DNA of 64,000 nucleotides from Asterella californica. Its lineage: Eukaryota; Streptophyta; Marchantiopsida; Marchantiales; Aytoniaceae. Below are positions 34,231 through 46,388 of the stretch, one piece after another. The translations under genes and the position numbers were made by a program. The first letter of the stretch is position 1. Every line of letters starts with the position of its first letter. The stretch is from the NCBI GenBank assembly GCA_036924285.1, contig JAYKYS010000004.1, positions 22,476,001-22,540,000 of the forward strand, written 5' to 3'. The notes under the pieces are model-generated. The model did no database searches and was not told where the DNA came from. It saw only the letters and a program-made list of their open reading frames with translations.

Positions 34231-36250
34231 CGAGCCTCTGTTACACTAAGCCACACGTACTTGCTGTGAACCGAATGCTCAGTCCTTCTCAAGTCCTCAC
34301 AGTCTAGCTTCCACTCTCAGAAGACGAATCTAGTCTTCTAGAAGACAGTTATTTCGTCTTCCGGGGATTCTAACAGTGCTTCTTAAGTACCTCTCGTCTT
34401 CCGAGCTATATCTAAACAATCGTAACTAAGCAAGGCATCGCATGGATTCTTAAGAAGACAACCCACTTTGCATTTCATCCTACTTCCTAACAGAAGATAC
34501 AAGATACGTGAGGAGCAAAGTGTACGAAAAGGTTCAGAAGATGGTTGCGGACTCCTGCGATGACAGTGGTCTCCAGGAAGACTCCCGGGACAGCTTCTGA
34601 TTAATTAACGTACTCAGAAGACTTCTCGCAGTCAGGCTTCTCATCACTGATCTCACCTGTCTTCGGCTTCCAACACGCAATCTAGCCTCACAACAGACAC
34701 GAAACATTCATACTCTGTTTTTCCAACTCATTACTCTCATACACACTCAGAAGACATGACCTTGTTGCATGACGAGAAGACATGACCTTCGACCATTCTC
34801 TCCAGATTCTACCAGTAAGGCTTCTCACAATCTCTCTTCTAAGTTCAAGAAGAAGAAGGAATAGGCTACTATGGGTCGGACAGAAGAGATCCGTAAAGGA
34901 CCCTCACGTCTTCTCGCGCATTCTGTCAGCCTTTCCAACCTTCTAGTCTCTCTAGGAAGATGTGGATTTGAGAAGGCAAGAAGATTGGGAGGCATAGGCC
35001 TCGTTCTCAATTTCTAGCTTCTCGAAACAACAATCAACTCACAAGCTCACTCAGGATTCGTACTAAGCTTCTCTCAACACAAATTTCAATCAAATCCAAT
35101 CTTGATACGAATTGCAAACAGTCGTCTTCCGAAGACTTTCAAACATTCAGAAGCGTCTTCTGTCCATAAGTTCAGGAACAAATGCGTGGTAGGATAGGGA
35201 AATTGATAGTCAGGTGATCAAATTTGAAAATGAGAGATGGGGAAGCTCGATTCAAACTCGAGAAGAAGTGAGAAGATGGCTGTCGAAAATTGGACAGCAC
35301 TTTCGTGTGTAATTTTCGCAGAAGAAAGTTTCAAGGTAGGCGAATCGATCGATGGACTTCTTGCAAATGAGCGGGGAAGCGCGAGACATCAAATCAGAGA
35401 CGAGAAGCGGTGAGAAAGAGAGAAAGAACACGGGAAGAACCTCAGTATTGCTTCTGACTGCTTTCTTCAGTCTTCTACGCGCTTCCGGTCATCAATTCCT
35501 CCTCCAATATGACATTACGATCCTGCTCTTGTCGTTAATCTTGAGCTGCGTCCTCTACTGCTGCAATCAATTTTTGCTACTACACCGAAGCTTCTCTCTG
35601 ATTCCTAATCAACTCTCGATGTCTGCTTCTTGAAATCTCCAAGGATTCCTTACTTCTCTCAGCTCGAATGTGCACTTCCTGGCTAGAAAACGGCCTTGCT
35701 CTCTCTCTCGCTCCAATTCAAACCTGGGTGTTCTCAATTTCACTCTCCTTGCTTTCAGAACCTACTTCGATACCCCAATGTGCAACTCGATCCTTAATGC
35801 GCAGTAGATCTCTGATGCGAGAAGCAGCAAGCAATTCTATGCTAATGTGCTCTCAATCCGTATCTTCCTTGCGTGATTTAGGTAATGCCTTGGGTTATCT
35901 CGAATTACTTACTACTATGGTTACTACCTGGTAGGTACACCTACCCCTTGTCTATGTGGCGCGTGGTTGGTACCCATGTAGTCGCAGTCATTGTCTTCTC
36001 GGAAGATATCCGTCTTTCGTCTTCCCTCTTCCTTCTTCTGGACGACTCGATCGAGAAGACGTCTTCCCAGAAGATGTCCGTCTTTCGACTTCGAAAGAAG
36101 TAGACTTCTCTTTACGAAAAGCCCTTAAGATCTTCTTCTCTCTTAACAAGGTGTAATCTTAAGTAATAAGGCTACTTCAATTACATAGATACGTTATTAA
36201 CTTTAAAAATTCTCAAAAAATCTCCAATCTTGTAAATTGTGGGCATCATA
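34231..36250 (-). repeat. Non-coding first 2 kb of the E2 giant LTR
   Basis: Aligns along its length with 965-2984 and, in reverse orientation, with 29901-31070. GTCTTC/GAAGAC hexamers are frequent, with a cluster at 35990-36110. No ORF is shared among the three copies. It presumably holds the promoter. Confidence 0.65.
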
Positions 36251-37450
36251 AGCTTCTTGATATAGAGCAAAGAGGACACCCAAAGTGCTATAAATACGTG
36301 TTTGCAACTCATCTATACTTAATTTTTGCTTCTCTGTCTCTGTTCGAACTCCCAAATGTCTCTTCTTCCACCTTTGCACCCGAACTAGATTCTTCATGAA
36401 ATATCTTCAAGACCTCCTTGTATGCCGAAACTTATATCTCTTAGTCGGTAAGAGATCTCTCTAAGATTTTTGTGATCTCTAATAACTCCACCTCTAAGCT
36501 ACTACCTCATGAAATTTCAAAAGAAACTTCACTACTGAAAAGAAATGGTGCTGACTGTATAAATTTCTACAGAACTGAAATTTGTATATTTCGACTTCAT
36601 CCATGATTGTCAACTCCCTCCACTTTGAAAACTTTTATCTCTCTCTCCAGACCTCATCTTCTTTATGATTTTTGTTTTCTCTAATAGCTTATCAGACAAG
36701 TTACAATCTTGGAAATTTTCACAGAGAAATAAAAACCACAGAAAAGATGACATTCATTGTATAGACTTTCTAGAGAACAGAATTTTTAAACTTTCACGAA
36801 TAAACCCCCTCAACTTTGAAAATGTATAACTCTTTCTCTAGACCTTTTCTTCCCATGGTTTCTGTTCTCTAAGATAACTTATCAGCCAAGCTAAGATACT
36901 AGAAATTTTCACAGGAAAATAAAAATCACAGAAAATCTGACAAAGACTGTACAAATTTTCCAGAGAACAGAATTTCTAAACTCTCATGAAAAAAAACCCT
37001 TCAACTTTGAATAATTATATCTCCTTCCCTAGATCATTTTTTCCCATGACTTCTGTTGTCCTATGTAGCTTATCAGCCAGTCTAAAATACTAGAAATTTT
37101 CACAGGAAAATAAAAAACATAGAAAATTTGACAATTACTGTATAAATTTCCCATAGAGCAGAATTCTTAAACTCTCTAATTTTTCTCCTCTAATAACTTC
37201 TTTCTCTTTCTTTCTCTACAACTCTTGTTGCTCACTTTCAACTCTACTCAAATCATTTTTTAGTGAACAATATATAAAGAATGACCTCAAACACGTCATA
37301 GATCACTACGAGATACATGAAAGATTCTAAAGTGGTTAACATCGTGTTAGCTCTCTCTCTTCTCAACATTCTCTTCATGTGCTCTCGCATGATCTCCTTT
37401 TGTCAAATGTAGAATTGGACTCTAACCATCCTTCAACGATCCCTTCAAGT
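36251..37450 (-). mobile_element. Leader of another tRNA-Asp-primed gypsy element, truncated
   Basis: It lies on the internal side of the primer site at 37451-37471. No gag text is readable, and it contains the 190-bp tandem repeat. It is cut at 36250 by the family-A LTR. Confidence 0.4.
36430..37175. repeat. Degenerate ~190-bp tandem repeat, about 3.5-4 units
   Basis: Equivalent points (ccctccactttgaaaa or ccctcaactttgaaaa) fall at 36616, 36807 and 36997, giving periods of 191 and 190 bp. Each unit contains ctttctctagacc, a cttatcag block, aattttcacaggaaaataaaaa and agagaacagaatt. An incomplete earlier unit starts near 36430. Confidence 0.85.
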
Positions 37451-37471
37451 GAGATCCCGGCAACGGAACCA
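37451..37471 (-). other. Primer-binding site matching tRNA-Asp
   Basis: Minus-strand TGGTTCCGTTGCCGGGATC contains the core CCGTTGCCGGG of the tRNA-Asp complement. It lies 4 bases from a CA that would end an LTR at 37476. Confidence 0.65.
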
Positions 37472-37475
37472 AAAA

Positions 37476-38060
37476 TGTAAACTCTCCGCGGTCTTATCTA
37501 TCAACTACCTCCAATCTCTCATCGATGAATCTGCAACATGTCAGGCCTATCTCTCATTCAGAGGCATCTCTGATGGCTTTGATGGAAACACACCATTAAC
37601 TTGAAGAGAAAAAAAATGCTAAATTCAATACTTCACACACCCATAAACTCATCAACTAAAATTATTTATTCTAACGACGTCTCTCAAGTTCTCTTCATTT
37701 AGAGAAAAGAGGAAATCCCAAGATTAGTCTTTTTCAGATTCTTCACTATGGATTTGGTGCGTATTTGAGGTTCCACAAAATTCTTTTATACCGTTAGCTA
37801 TGTGAGTTACACTCGCGATCCTCATTTGGATTAGAGTGATTTGACCATAGAGTTAGTCATATATTGAGCGGTGACGGTGATGCGATATTGAGATTTTGAC
37901 GCCAAGTTGTATTCTCTATATCTCTAGCTACGTGAGCTGCACTCACGACCCTCGTTTGGGTTACGATAATTTTTCTGTCGGACTAGTGGTATATCGAGCG
38001 GCAGGGTCGATACAACGATGATTTTACAGCTGTGATTGTTACATTGTATATTCAAGAGTT
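37476..38060 (-). repeat. Probable LTR end of the tRNA-Asp-primed element
   Basis: On the minus strand this ends ...GTTTACA at 37476, adjacent to the primer site. The far end is not recognised, so the right coordinate is arbitrary. Confidence 0.35.
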
Positions 38061-41000
38061 TAGGATGACTAGATGTTGTTGTGAAGCTTTCTGTTAGCAA
38101 TGAGACATTTCTCTTGCTTTCAGTTATGCTTCAGCAGTTCTTTTCTTAGCTTTGGGTTCGAAGACTTGATTAGAGAAATGAGGTGTAATTTACAAACCAC
38201 TTACATTCTTCTTTTTTATAGTTTTTACAACGGAAATGTACATAAAATGAGCTTTTGATACATCTGAAGGGTTTGTTCTCGTGGTTGTGTGTTTTTCTTT
38301 CTTGTCTTGTTCTTGCACATGATATCTCCACAACCAGATATCCGGTGTATTCCTAGAGAACTTTTACGTTCAAAATTTATACAATATTATAGCGATAAGA
38401 CAGGTTTCGAGCATTGACACATTTTTCTCTTCTTATCGTATTGCAAAGTCTAGCCCTTGATGACTCTTTTTATCAAGTTTAGAAGTACACAAGAATAGCT
38501 ACCTGTCAACTTGAGATCGTTCTTCAACAAAAAGAACACTAACAAGGCTCTCTAACTAGGTTATCCAGATTGGCAAGCTCTTGGTCACTCAAAAGATTAA
38601 ATGCCATGTAATCTCAAAAACATGAAATCTTATGACTATTGGTTCATTCTTGTGGGAGGTCATATGAATAAGCAAAATGCTGTAAAACTAAACTCAGATA
38701 TCTGAAACAATAAAGAATGGGTAAGGTGAGAGTGTACCACTATGAAAGAATGGACAGTGCGTTGCGTCCAAACTGTAAAGTCTAGTCGGCGCTCTCCACA
38801 TGCAACGGTAACTAGAAAGAAGACGACAGCAATAAATTAAAGAGCTCCCGCTCTTTCTACTATCTATGTGTTAGTCATAAAGATTTAGTACGTAACAAAT
38901 CAACTGGCTGGTCCTTCCTCAACTCTGACGGTTCTCCTTCAGTGTAAAATTTCCTTTGATGGTGTCACATCTACTCTAGGAGTGTCAAAAGAATAAATTT
39001 GCTGTTACAAATGTACTCCTTGCAGAAAACGATGGTGCTAAGGATCGCACTGAAACAAAATCAAAAGATCAGCTTGCTGTGCGACATCAGAGGAATGTTA
39101 GAGTCATTATGGAGAAAACATCAAAGTCCATTTCGGCACGTCGAATACTGGACACAGATCTTGGTTTGTGAAACCTCTAGAAAAAGTTACTTCTGGGTTG
39201 CGGTTTAAGAGTTGATGATATGATAAAAACCAAAAAAATCTTTGGCAATGTGAGTGAAATACAAAACCTGACATTTCGCAGAGTGTCATTGCGCGAAGTC
39301 ACCTGGGACTACACCAGTCAATTTACCATGTTCGTGTTTTCACTATCTATGAACGTTATTGATACCTCTGCAATTCAAACCGTGTCAACGATAAAGCACA
39401 CGTTAGACAATACATACTAGAGATGTTGATGTGTACCGTCGGACATGTGATGACGTGGCAAAGTGACTCTCGATAGCCACTCAGAGGTCTGATCACAAAT
39501 TAAGTCTTTAAGTTAAGAGGGGTGTAATCAGACAAAACATACCTACTGTGGGTACTATAAAGCAAATTTCTGCAGCAATCACTGAAAGCATAGAGTTTAA
39601 CACCCAATCATCAGTTTATTCAGGTTTTCCCTGTCGTGTTTCTCCGTAGACTTCCTTCCAGACGTTAGTAAAAGGAAATATATGCATATACGCCCATTCC
39701 TTGGAGGAGATGGATGGAGATTACAGATTGAATGGTATCGACTGGAGATTTCGTTTGATAGCTTGAAGGAAACGGGTCTGATATGAAGTTATGTCATGAT
39801 GGAGAAGTGACAGGATGCTTTAGAAGCTTGGTGTACTGCTCCCGGAATTCGAAGTGTCGATTAATCTGCGCATGTCCATGATCCTTTCCTAATTTGACTA
39901 GATCACCCTCGTTCATCTTGCTCGACATTGATCTATCTTTTGTCCCGTTGTCCTGCTGCAGTTGTTGGTAGTTATATTTAGTCCATTAAATCAATGTCCA
40001 CGTACCTGCGCATGCGATCAATGTTCGAGTCTTTCGTCTATGTTTCTGTTTTGATCCACTACTGTAAAATCGTGGGTCCACAATTTCCTGCTGTGAACTT
40101 CAAGTACGAGCAGAAGAATCACGTGGTCTGGACTGTTCGTATGTACGCTAGCGCTGTAAGGCATGCATGAAGGCTTAGGTTAATACTGATAGGTACAGTA
40201 TTCCTGAGCCCTGTATGTGAGCAGAGAATATCCCTTGGAGAACTGCATCAGATTTGCAATTGCAGCATATATATGTACCCATTCGCTGGATGTTATTGCG
40301 TGGTAGTACATATGCATCGTTCTACGCTCCCTTTGAGCGGCATCAAATTGCAATTGCAAGCAGTAAAGTTCTGTTACTACTGTAAATATTCACTACTGTA
40401 CTTCGTCCCTACAGCTCCAGCTATTCTGCGTCACTGCGGTCGCTTGAGAGTAGCACATGGCCGTCTGATTGCGTGTTGATCGAGAGTCAGTCAGTAGATA
40501 CGTGCTGGGCCCTCTGGATCGATCGATAGAACGACCGATCTCCCCCTCACTCCATCCTGCAAGCGGACTCGTTCATCAAAGATTGTACAACTTTACATGC
40601 CGATAGGTTTTCTATACACTGAACAGTAAGTAATCTGAAGGTGATGTTGAAAACGGATACAGTACCTTTCAGGAGGTTACTGAAAGGATGGAGAAATTTC
40701 AATCTGTCCGGCTATGAAATGGACAGAACTTCCTCCTCCGCAGTTCATGATCACACAGCTAACACGTCCGTACTACTACTCTCCGTCAGGTCATCCATCG
40801 TGCAAGTCTGGGGCAGGAACAGCAATTTATGAGCTACTGTAGTGCTCTTACGCCCACGGCTTTTCCACAACCGAATCCGCCTGCACGCCACGAGTCATGA
40901 ATGTCGCCCGAGTAAGCACGCTGAGTTGTTGTCCTTGTCCAGGCTTGCACTCATTCATTCATGTAATCGATATGAAGCAAAAGGAGTACTATACAGCTCC

Positions 41001-43404
41001 TATCTCATACAAAAATCCAGCGAGGAATTCGAAGTATGTTATGCGACATGAACTGATCGTTGCACAAGCCAACTTTTGAGCCGATGGTGGAGATCCCGTT
41101 TATAGCCCTGGACAGCCTGGTATTATGCTTGTATTTAGCACGGCAAGAGATAACCTCTCAATCGACTCAGAAATGCATGGACTGGACGGTGCACACTGAA
41201 TCGCTCACAATTAAGTTTGCAATTCGTGCTCAACATCATGGATTGGTACCAGTTCACTGAGCTGCACTCTGGAGGACAGGAAATCTGAGTGAATGCTTAG
41301 CAGGTTGTACGACGTAAAAGGACACCATTTTGTAAAGGGCATGAAAATTTGTCCAAAGACAAGCTTCTAAACGCCTCGTTTCTTTTCAGTAGCCTATATT
41401 ATATGTATCATTTTCTTCCCTGGCGTCTTCAAAGCTCGATCGACATATGGATGTTCATCAAACAAACACCTGGTCCAGATGACATTCACGGCTCTCACCG
41501 TCCTCCAACATGACAAATTAAGAATGCTGGCGGCTAGCCATGGCAGCGTCACTCCGTTGATGCCATTCGCCTGCATCAACAAGAATCGGAGCGGAAAAAA
41601 GGTGAGATATTGCAAAGGATCATTGACAGACGATAACTGTGACGAGCACAAAGTAGTGATCGGCCGTCGACCGATCTTGAAACTCGTCAGAAATCATTTC
41701 CTAGTTGGTAATGAATTTGGCTGATTCTTGCCAAATGGGAGGCTCAGGAAAATATAAGTAGCATGGAGCAAAAAAGTACAGTAGCTAGGTAGCTAGCTGA
41801 TCGCACGACTGACAGTGGCCATGGACACGGACGACAACGCGATCTTGCTGTAGGAACAAGCTTAAGCCTAAGGTAACGCCAGCTCGCAGGTTGCCACAAC
41901 GCAGAACCTAAAGCAAGAACGCGCTACAATATCTCTGGCGGTGCGATGCCATGTGTTTTGAATTCATCCTAGATAGGATCACAGGAACCTATCAATCCGA
42001 GCCGAGCCATGCAACGAAGAGCACAGAAACGAACAGTGAAGAAACCTGCGAGCTATTGGGCAAGCGAGTACGTACTAATATAAGGTAACTTAGGAGGAAG
42101 AACAGAATGAACTCGCCAAGCGGATGGACATACCGAGAGAGGTTGAAGCGCGGCCAGGAGACCTGAACCCCGGAACTGAAGGGACATTTGTGTGAGTTGT
42201 GAGGTGGAGAGTGTAATTGCAAGAGACATATTTGTACCAGTGAACCAGAGAAATGTGCTGCTGCAAGTTCTTGGCGAAATTAACTACCAAGAACCTGCCA
42301 TGCCTTCCCGGTGGGCCCCGCTTCAAGCCGCGCATCGTCACAATGTAGTGATCATGCTGGCCAGCGTCCCCTCGTCCGCCGGCCAAGCCGTAACGCTCAC
42401 TCAGGCGAAGACATGATCACCCGACTCAAGCTACCGTAGCAGCCTCCGGTCCAGTGCATCTCATGGAATCTATACGTCCATCCGCGCGCCATTGCGAAAT
42501 ACCTCGTGATTCCAGCCATCCGAACCCAGATATGGCTCTCCGGTGCAGTGTCACCTGCTTTAATAACTGACATAGTCAAGCTTCACGTATGTTTTCCGTG
42601 GTTAGTATAGAATATACAAGTTGAGTCAAGAGCTTATTACAGGAGTAGCGTCGGTGGCATAACAAAGAAAAAGGAGTAAGAAAGTAAGTAAGTAGTGATT
42701 AATTACTTGGCTCACTAAGTTTCGATCGAAACCTGTTTAGGTAAGTTGATCAAGGACCTCGAGGCAGTCTGCTTGAATTTCGTTGGTACGCCCCGCTTTA
42801 ACTTGTGACAGTGTTAGAGGATCGACCAGCTGTAGAAGACCTGTACAGATAATGCACCTGTAGGTCTTCATGTCACTGAGACGTGCAGCATCAGTCGTAC
42901 TTGATATCGGATGATTATGATCGTGGACGATTCACGAGTCAAACAAACTGGATACCACCTTCACGATCAATCAGCGCTGGCCTGAAGACCCGATCAAAGC
43001 TGAAAAGATAAGTTCTTTCTACCTGGGCCGATCTATGCACGCAAGCAAACTTGATGCTTTTGCTTGTGAGCTCGCCGTGTCGATTTCGACGAATTGAAGA
43101 TCGAAAGCACATGCAAGTAGATGCAGGTTCAGGTGGGAGTTAACTGGAGAAGGAAGGCTAGACAATTCTTGTGAAATGTTGAAGCTCTCGGGACTTGTAA
43201 ACAAAACTAGATATATATCGATGCGAGCATGCCACTGAGATGGCTAGATCTCTGGATCTTCGAGGAATTGACCAGTGATATGAATTTGATAGATGTTTCT
43301 AACACGGTTAGTGATTTTTCCGCGAGTATATCTCCGTGTCCAGGTTGAATTCAGGAAAACTGTAACCATTCATATAGCAAGACAGCAATAGCCTAAACCT
43401 AAAC
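38061..43404. other. Intergenic stretch, no gene supported
   Basis: Mixed-composition DNA. All ORFs are short (under ~100 codons), overlap in several frames and show no recognisable motif. I see no tRNA, no retroelement domain and no splice-joined exons that I could defend. Confidence 0.45.
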
Positions 43405-43594
43405 TGAAGAGAGGTGGAGAGTTTGAAAATTCACCCGAGAGAATTAGTAGAGGGTCATCGGTCTTCTTTACTAGTGAGAAAGAGAAAGAGACAAAGAAAG
43501 GGTGAACTAGGGGTCCGATACCCTAAACTAACTAGGTTAGCAAATTGAGAGAACCATGACTATAGTACATAGTTAGCTTGCACAGTATTCAACA
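43405..43594 (-). repeat. 3' LTR of copia element 2
   Basis: 190 bp, read on the plus strand as TGAAGAGAGG...TATTCAACA. It pairs with 57595-57780 in direct orientation with several substitutions and indels. No clean target duplication is visible (taaac versus gtaaa). Confidence 0.8.
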
Positions 43595-43608
43595 CTCTCC
43601 CCTAAGCT
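43595..43608 (-). other. Polypurine tract of copia element 2
   Basis: Minus-strand AGCTTAGGGGAGAG directly before the TG of the 3' LTR. Confidence 0.75.
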
Positions 43609-43789
43609 AGAATCTATGTCCTTAACACCTAGACACAATCTGAATACTCAAATTTGTCTCTAGACAAGACTTTGGTGAAAATATCAGCAATTTAGGAAGA
43701 TACCTAAGGCCAATCTCTCTCGCTAACACTTTTTCATGATGAAGTGATAATGGACCTCTAAATGTTTAATCCTGTCATGGAAAATAAGA

Positions 43790-44966
43790 TTAGAAGCAAG
43801 CTGCTGATGTTGTTTGTGTACAAAACAACTGGATCACAAAATGTGACACCCATATAATCCAATAGGATGCAAAGTCAAATAGATTCACACGTAACATTGG
43901 TAGCACCTCTGTATTATGCTTCTGTAGAAAACAAAACAACTGTTTGTTGCTTTTTCTATTGTCAACTAACCGTAGAATCTCCAAGGCAAAAAATGAAACC
44001 TGACGTAGATCTCCTATCTTGGGTACTTCCAACCCAATCTGCATTAGCAAAGTTGATCTTTGCATTCTAAGCTCTAGGAACTTGCTTAAGTCAGTATGAC
44101 GACTTCTTGAGTCTACAGTCTCTCTTTGGATACTTGGAATCCTCATATCCAAGGAGTTGCACCATGTAGACCTCTTCCAAATCTCCATTAAGAAAAGCAT
44201 TGTTGAAGTCTATTGATGAAGGTGCCACCCCCTACTTGTAGCCAATGCCATAAGTGTACGAATAGGAGCAATCTTGGCTACAAGACTGAATGTCACATCG
44301 AAATCAATTCCGTACTGCTATGCACAACACTTTATCACAAGTCTGACCTTGCACTAGACACAGAACCAACAAAATTCCTCTTGATCTTGTAAATCCACAT
44401 GAAACGAATGGCTTTCTTACTAGAGAGTAAGTCAACAAGGTCTTATGTTTGTTGATGTTGTAATGTTGCAAGTTCAACCTCCATGGCATGCACCCATTCT
44501 GCTTGATGCATCGCCTCCTCAAAGAGAATTCGGTTCTTGTACATTATGTACAACATTCACCATGTATGCATGATGTTCTGCAAAAAAGCCTTTCACACGG
44601 AAAACATTGTACATGGTGCTTGATCCTACTGGACCTTCACAGATCAGACGTCTGAGCTGAAGGAGTAGTCTGAACTCTAATAGACTGAGATGAAGTGATA
44701 AGGTGATCATCTATTGGAGACAGAGACTGTGTAGTACGTTCCTGATCTCATCTGTTGTAACACAAGGTGAGAGCTAGTAGACTGAGTAGGTGGTGTAGTA
44801 ACCTGTCTAGACCAAGGGGTTCTCACATGATATAAACAGTAGTATAATTACTAGGTTGTGAAGTAACAACTACAGGTTGTACAATAGACATAATAGGTAT
44901 AGAGGGTGGTACAACTACTAATGTAGACTTGAATCAAGACTTGGTTACGTCAAAGATAACATCTCT
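43790..44966 (-). pseudogene. Copia element 2 RT/RNase H remnant with internal deletion
   Basis: Minus-strand text DVIFDVTKS from 44966, RT start around 44.4 kb, VYMVQLLGYEDSKYPK near 44.15 kb, then LKQVPRA followed immediately by KINFANADWVGSTQDRRSTSGFIF. The C-terminal RT half is therefore deleted and RNase H abuts the LKQ.PRAW motif. Copia element 1 keeps the sequence missing here. Confidence 0.75.
44963..44966 (+). repeat. Target duplication CTCT (left) of the DNMT gypsy element
   Basis: CTCT occurs just outside both ends (44963-44966 and 55032-55035). Removing the insert and one copy restores the copia reading frame. Confidence 0.75.
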
Positions 44967-45257
44967 TGTCACGTCAGTTTGGCCCCCTCGGCTAGGTTGA
45001 CCGAGTGCGAAGTGGCGCATCCCGGTAAGGCCGTTAGTGCCGTTAGGGCGAGTTGGGGAGAGCCCACTAGGGGTAAACTTCGCAGGTAGGGCTTGGAGGC
45101 CTTAATTCTTTGAGTTGAGCCTTCAAGCTCCAGGCTATGGTGGATAGTCTAGTTGAGTGTAACCCGGATTCTCTTCGCGTTTAGAGTGGGTTTGGCTTGA
45201 CCGTTTGTGAGTAATCCTTGTTGTGGTGTTGGAGATGGTAATCTCTGTATTCGGATT
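44967..45257 (+). repeat. Left terminal repeat of the DNMT gypsy element (block B only)
   Basis: 291 bp starting TGTCACGTCAG and matching 54632-54922 with no indels and four substitutions seen by eye (about 98.6% identity). It lacks the 109-bp block A that follows B at the right end. Confidence 0.85.
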
Positions 45258-45948
45258 ACTCAAAGAACTGAGTGCAGGTCGAGGCGGAGTTCAGTAAGAG
45301 CTCGCAGATCTGAAATCGGAAATCGTCCGTTGGTATCTTCGGGCGTTGCCGTTCGTGATTGATTGTTTGGAGCTGTGATCGAGGTGTGTGGACGCCGTGC
45401 TACATTGCTGGTCGCAGATCGATTTGCTGTTGTTGGGGTCGAGTGGAGATTTCTGTCATGCGGAAGCGCTGCAGAAATTTTGCGGAATGTTCTTGAAGTG
45501 TGTTGTTGGAGCCGGATTGCGCGTTTGGGCGTAGCAGCTGAAATACTTGTCAATGTCGGGCCGGAGTGGACTCTTTGGAAGCGCATTGGAGAGACGATTC
45601 TAGCGCAGTAAGTTTCGTGGAGTTTGGCCAAGGATTGAAGAAGTTATGGCATGTCGAAGTTCGCTGCCGTGAAACCCGCAAGCACTAAAAGTGCTAGTTA
45701 CGTCAGATTTTGGCTCAATTTCGTGAGGAAACTCGAGTTTAGTAGTTGTTTTGTGTGTGTGTGCATCCGCGAAGTGTGTGTGGTGCATTTGCGAATCTGT
45801 TTTGGTGGTGTTCGGGTTGGATTTGGAGGTTCTTGCTGTTTTACGTCAGATTTTGGTCACCCGTGTGCACCCGCAAGCTGTTTTCGCTGTTTTGGAGGCT
45901 GTTTTGGTGCAATCTTCTGCAATTCGAGCCTCTTCTGGTGTGTGTGTA

Positions 45949-46097
45949 CCTGTTCTACTCTACTTCAAGCGGAGCGGAGCGGAGAGTGAGCGGGAGTGTC
46001 GAGGTGTGTGGAGTGCGTGTTAGGAGGCCTGTTCTACTCTACTTCAAGCGGAGCGGAGCGGGGAGTGTCGAGGTGTGTGGAGTGCGTGTTAGGAGGC
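45949..46097 (+). repeat. Tandem duplication, 79 and 70 bp
   Basis: Copies 45949-46027 and 46028-46097 differ mainly by a 9-bp indel. Each contains ggagcggagcgg and gtcgaggtgtgtggagtgcg and is CpG-rich. Confidence 0.85.
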
Positions 46098-46100
46098 GTT

Positions 46101-46140
46101 TAGAGGCTTAGAGGCTTAGAGGCTTAGAGGCTTAGAGGCT
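46101..46140 (+). repeat. 8-bp minisatellite (tagaggct)x5
   Basis: Five exact consecutive copies of tagaggct, followed by a degenerate one. Confidence 0.95.
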
Positions 46141-46305
46141 TCGAGGAGCAGAGGTGCGTGAGTGCGGAGGCGTGAGAGCGGAGTGCGAGAGTGCGAGAGT
46201 GCGGAGGCGGAGCGGAGCTGAGCCTGAGCCCGCGTCCGCCGCAAGCCAGCTTGCTGGCGTGCGTGAGAGAGGTATCCAAGCTTCAGGTGTGTGGGAAGGG
46301 TAAAA

Positions 46306-46388
46306 CCAGCTGGTCACCCATCCCAACACTATTCCTGGACCTGGACTCCTGACTCTGTAGTCTTAGCTTTGGCTTTACCACTAGACCA
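46306..46388 (-). other. tRNA/5S-like pol III-type segment
   Basis: On the minus strand, TGGTCTAGTGG (46388-46378) fits a tRNA box A. About 55 bases further on, GGGATGGGTGACCAGCTGG (46324-46306) resembles the 3' half of 5S rRNA. It is not a foldable tRNA or a full 5S gene. It may be a pol III-derived short element within the leader. Confidence 0.3.

Larger units (their letters stand above)
26585..36250 (-). mobile_element. Giant family-A 5' LTR of E2 (5.86 kb), split by a solo LTR
   Basis: On the minus strand it begins at 36250 (TATGATGCCC, a decayed form of TGTGGTGCCC) and ends ...CATTACA at 26585, just before the primer site. Removing the solo LTR 29901-33701 and one GAAGG copy leaves ~5860 bp and restores the reading frame of the internal ORF. 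The LTR holds ~2 kb of GTCTTC-rich non-coding DNA, then the N-terminal ORF domain, a Ser/Lys-rich middle, a coiled coil, and ~1.6 kb of non-coding DNA before the primer site. Confidence 0.75.

Noticed and set aside
45331..45345. tRNA-Met primer-binding site (ttggtatc) in the DNMT element leader
   Set aside because: Only 8 bases match and it lies ~75 bp from the end of block B.
46306..46325. Cassandra-type TRIM with 5S rRNA in its LTR
   Set aside because: Only about 13-19 bases resemble 5S rRNA and the rest of the 5S sequence and TRIM structure are absent.
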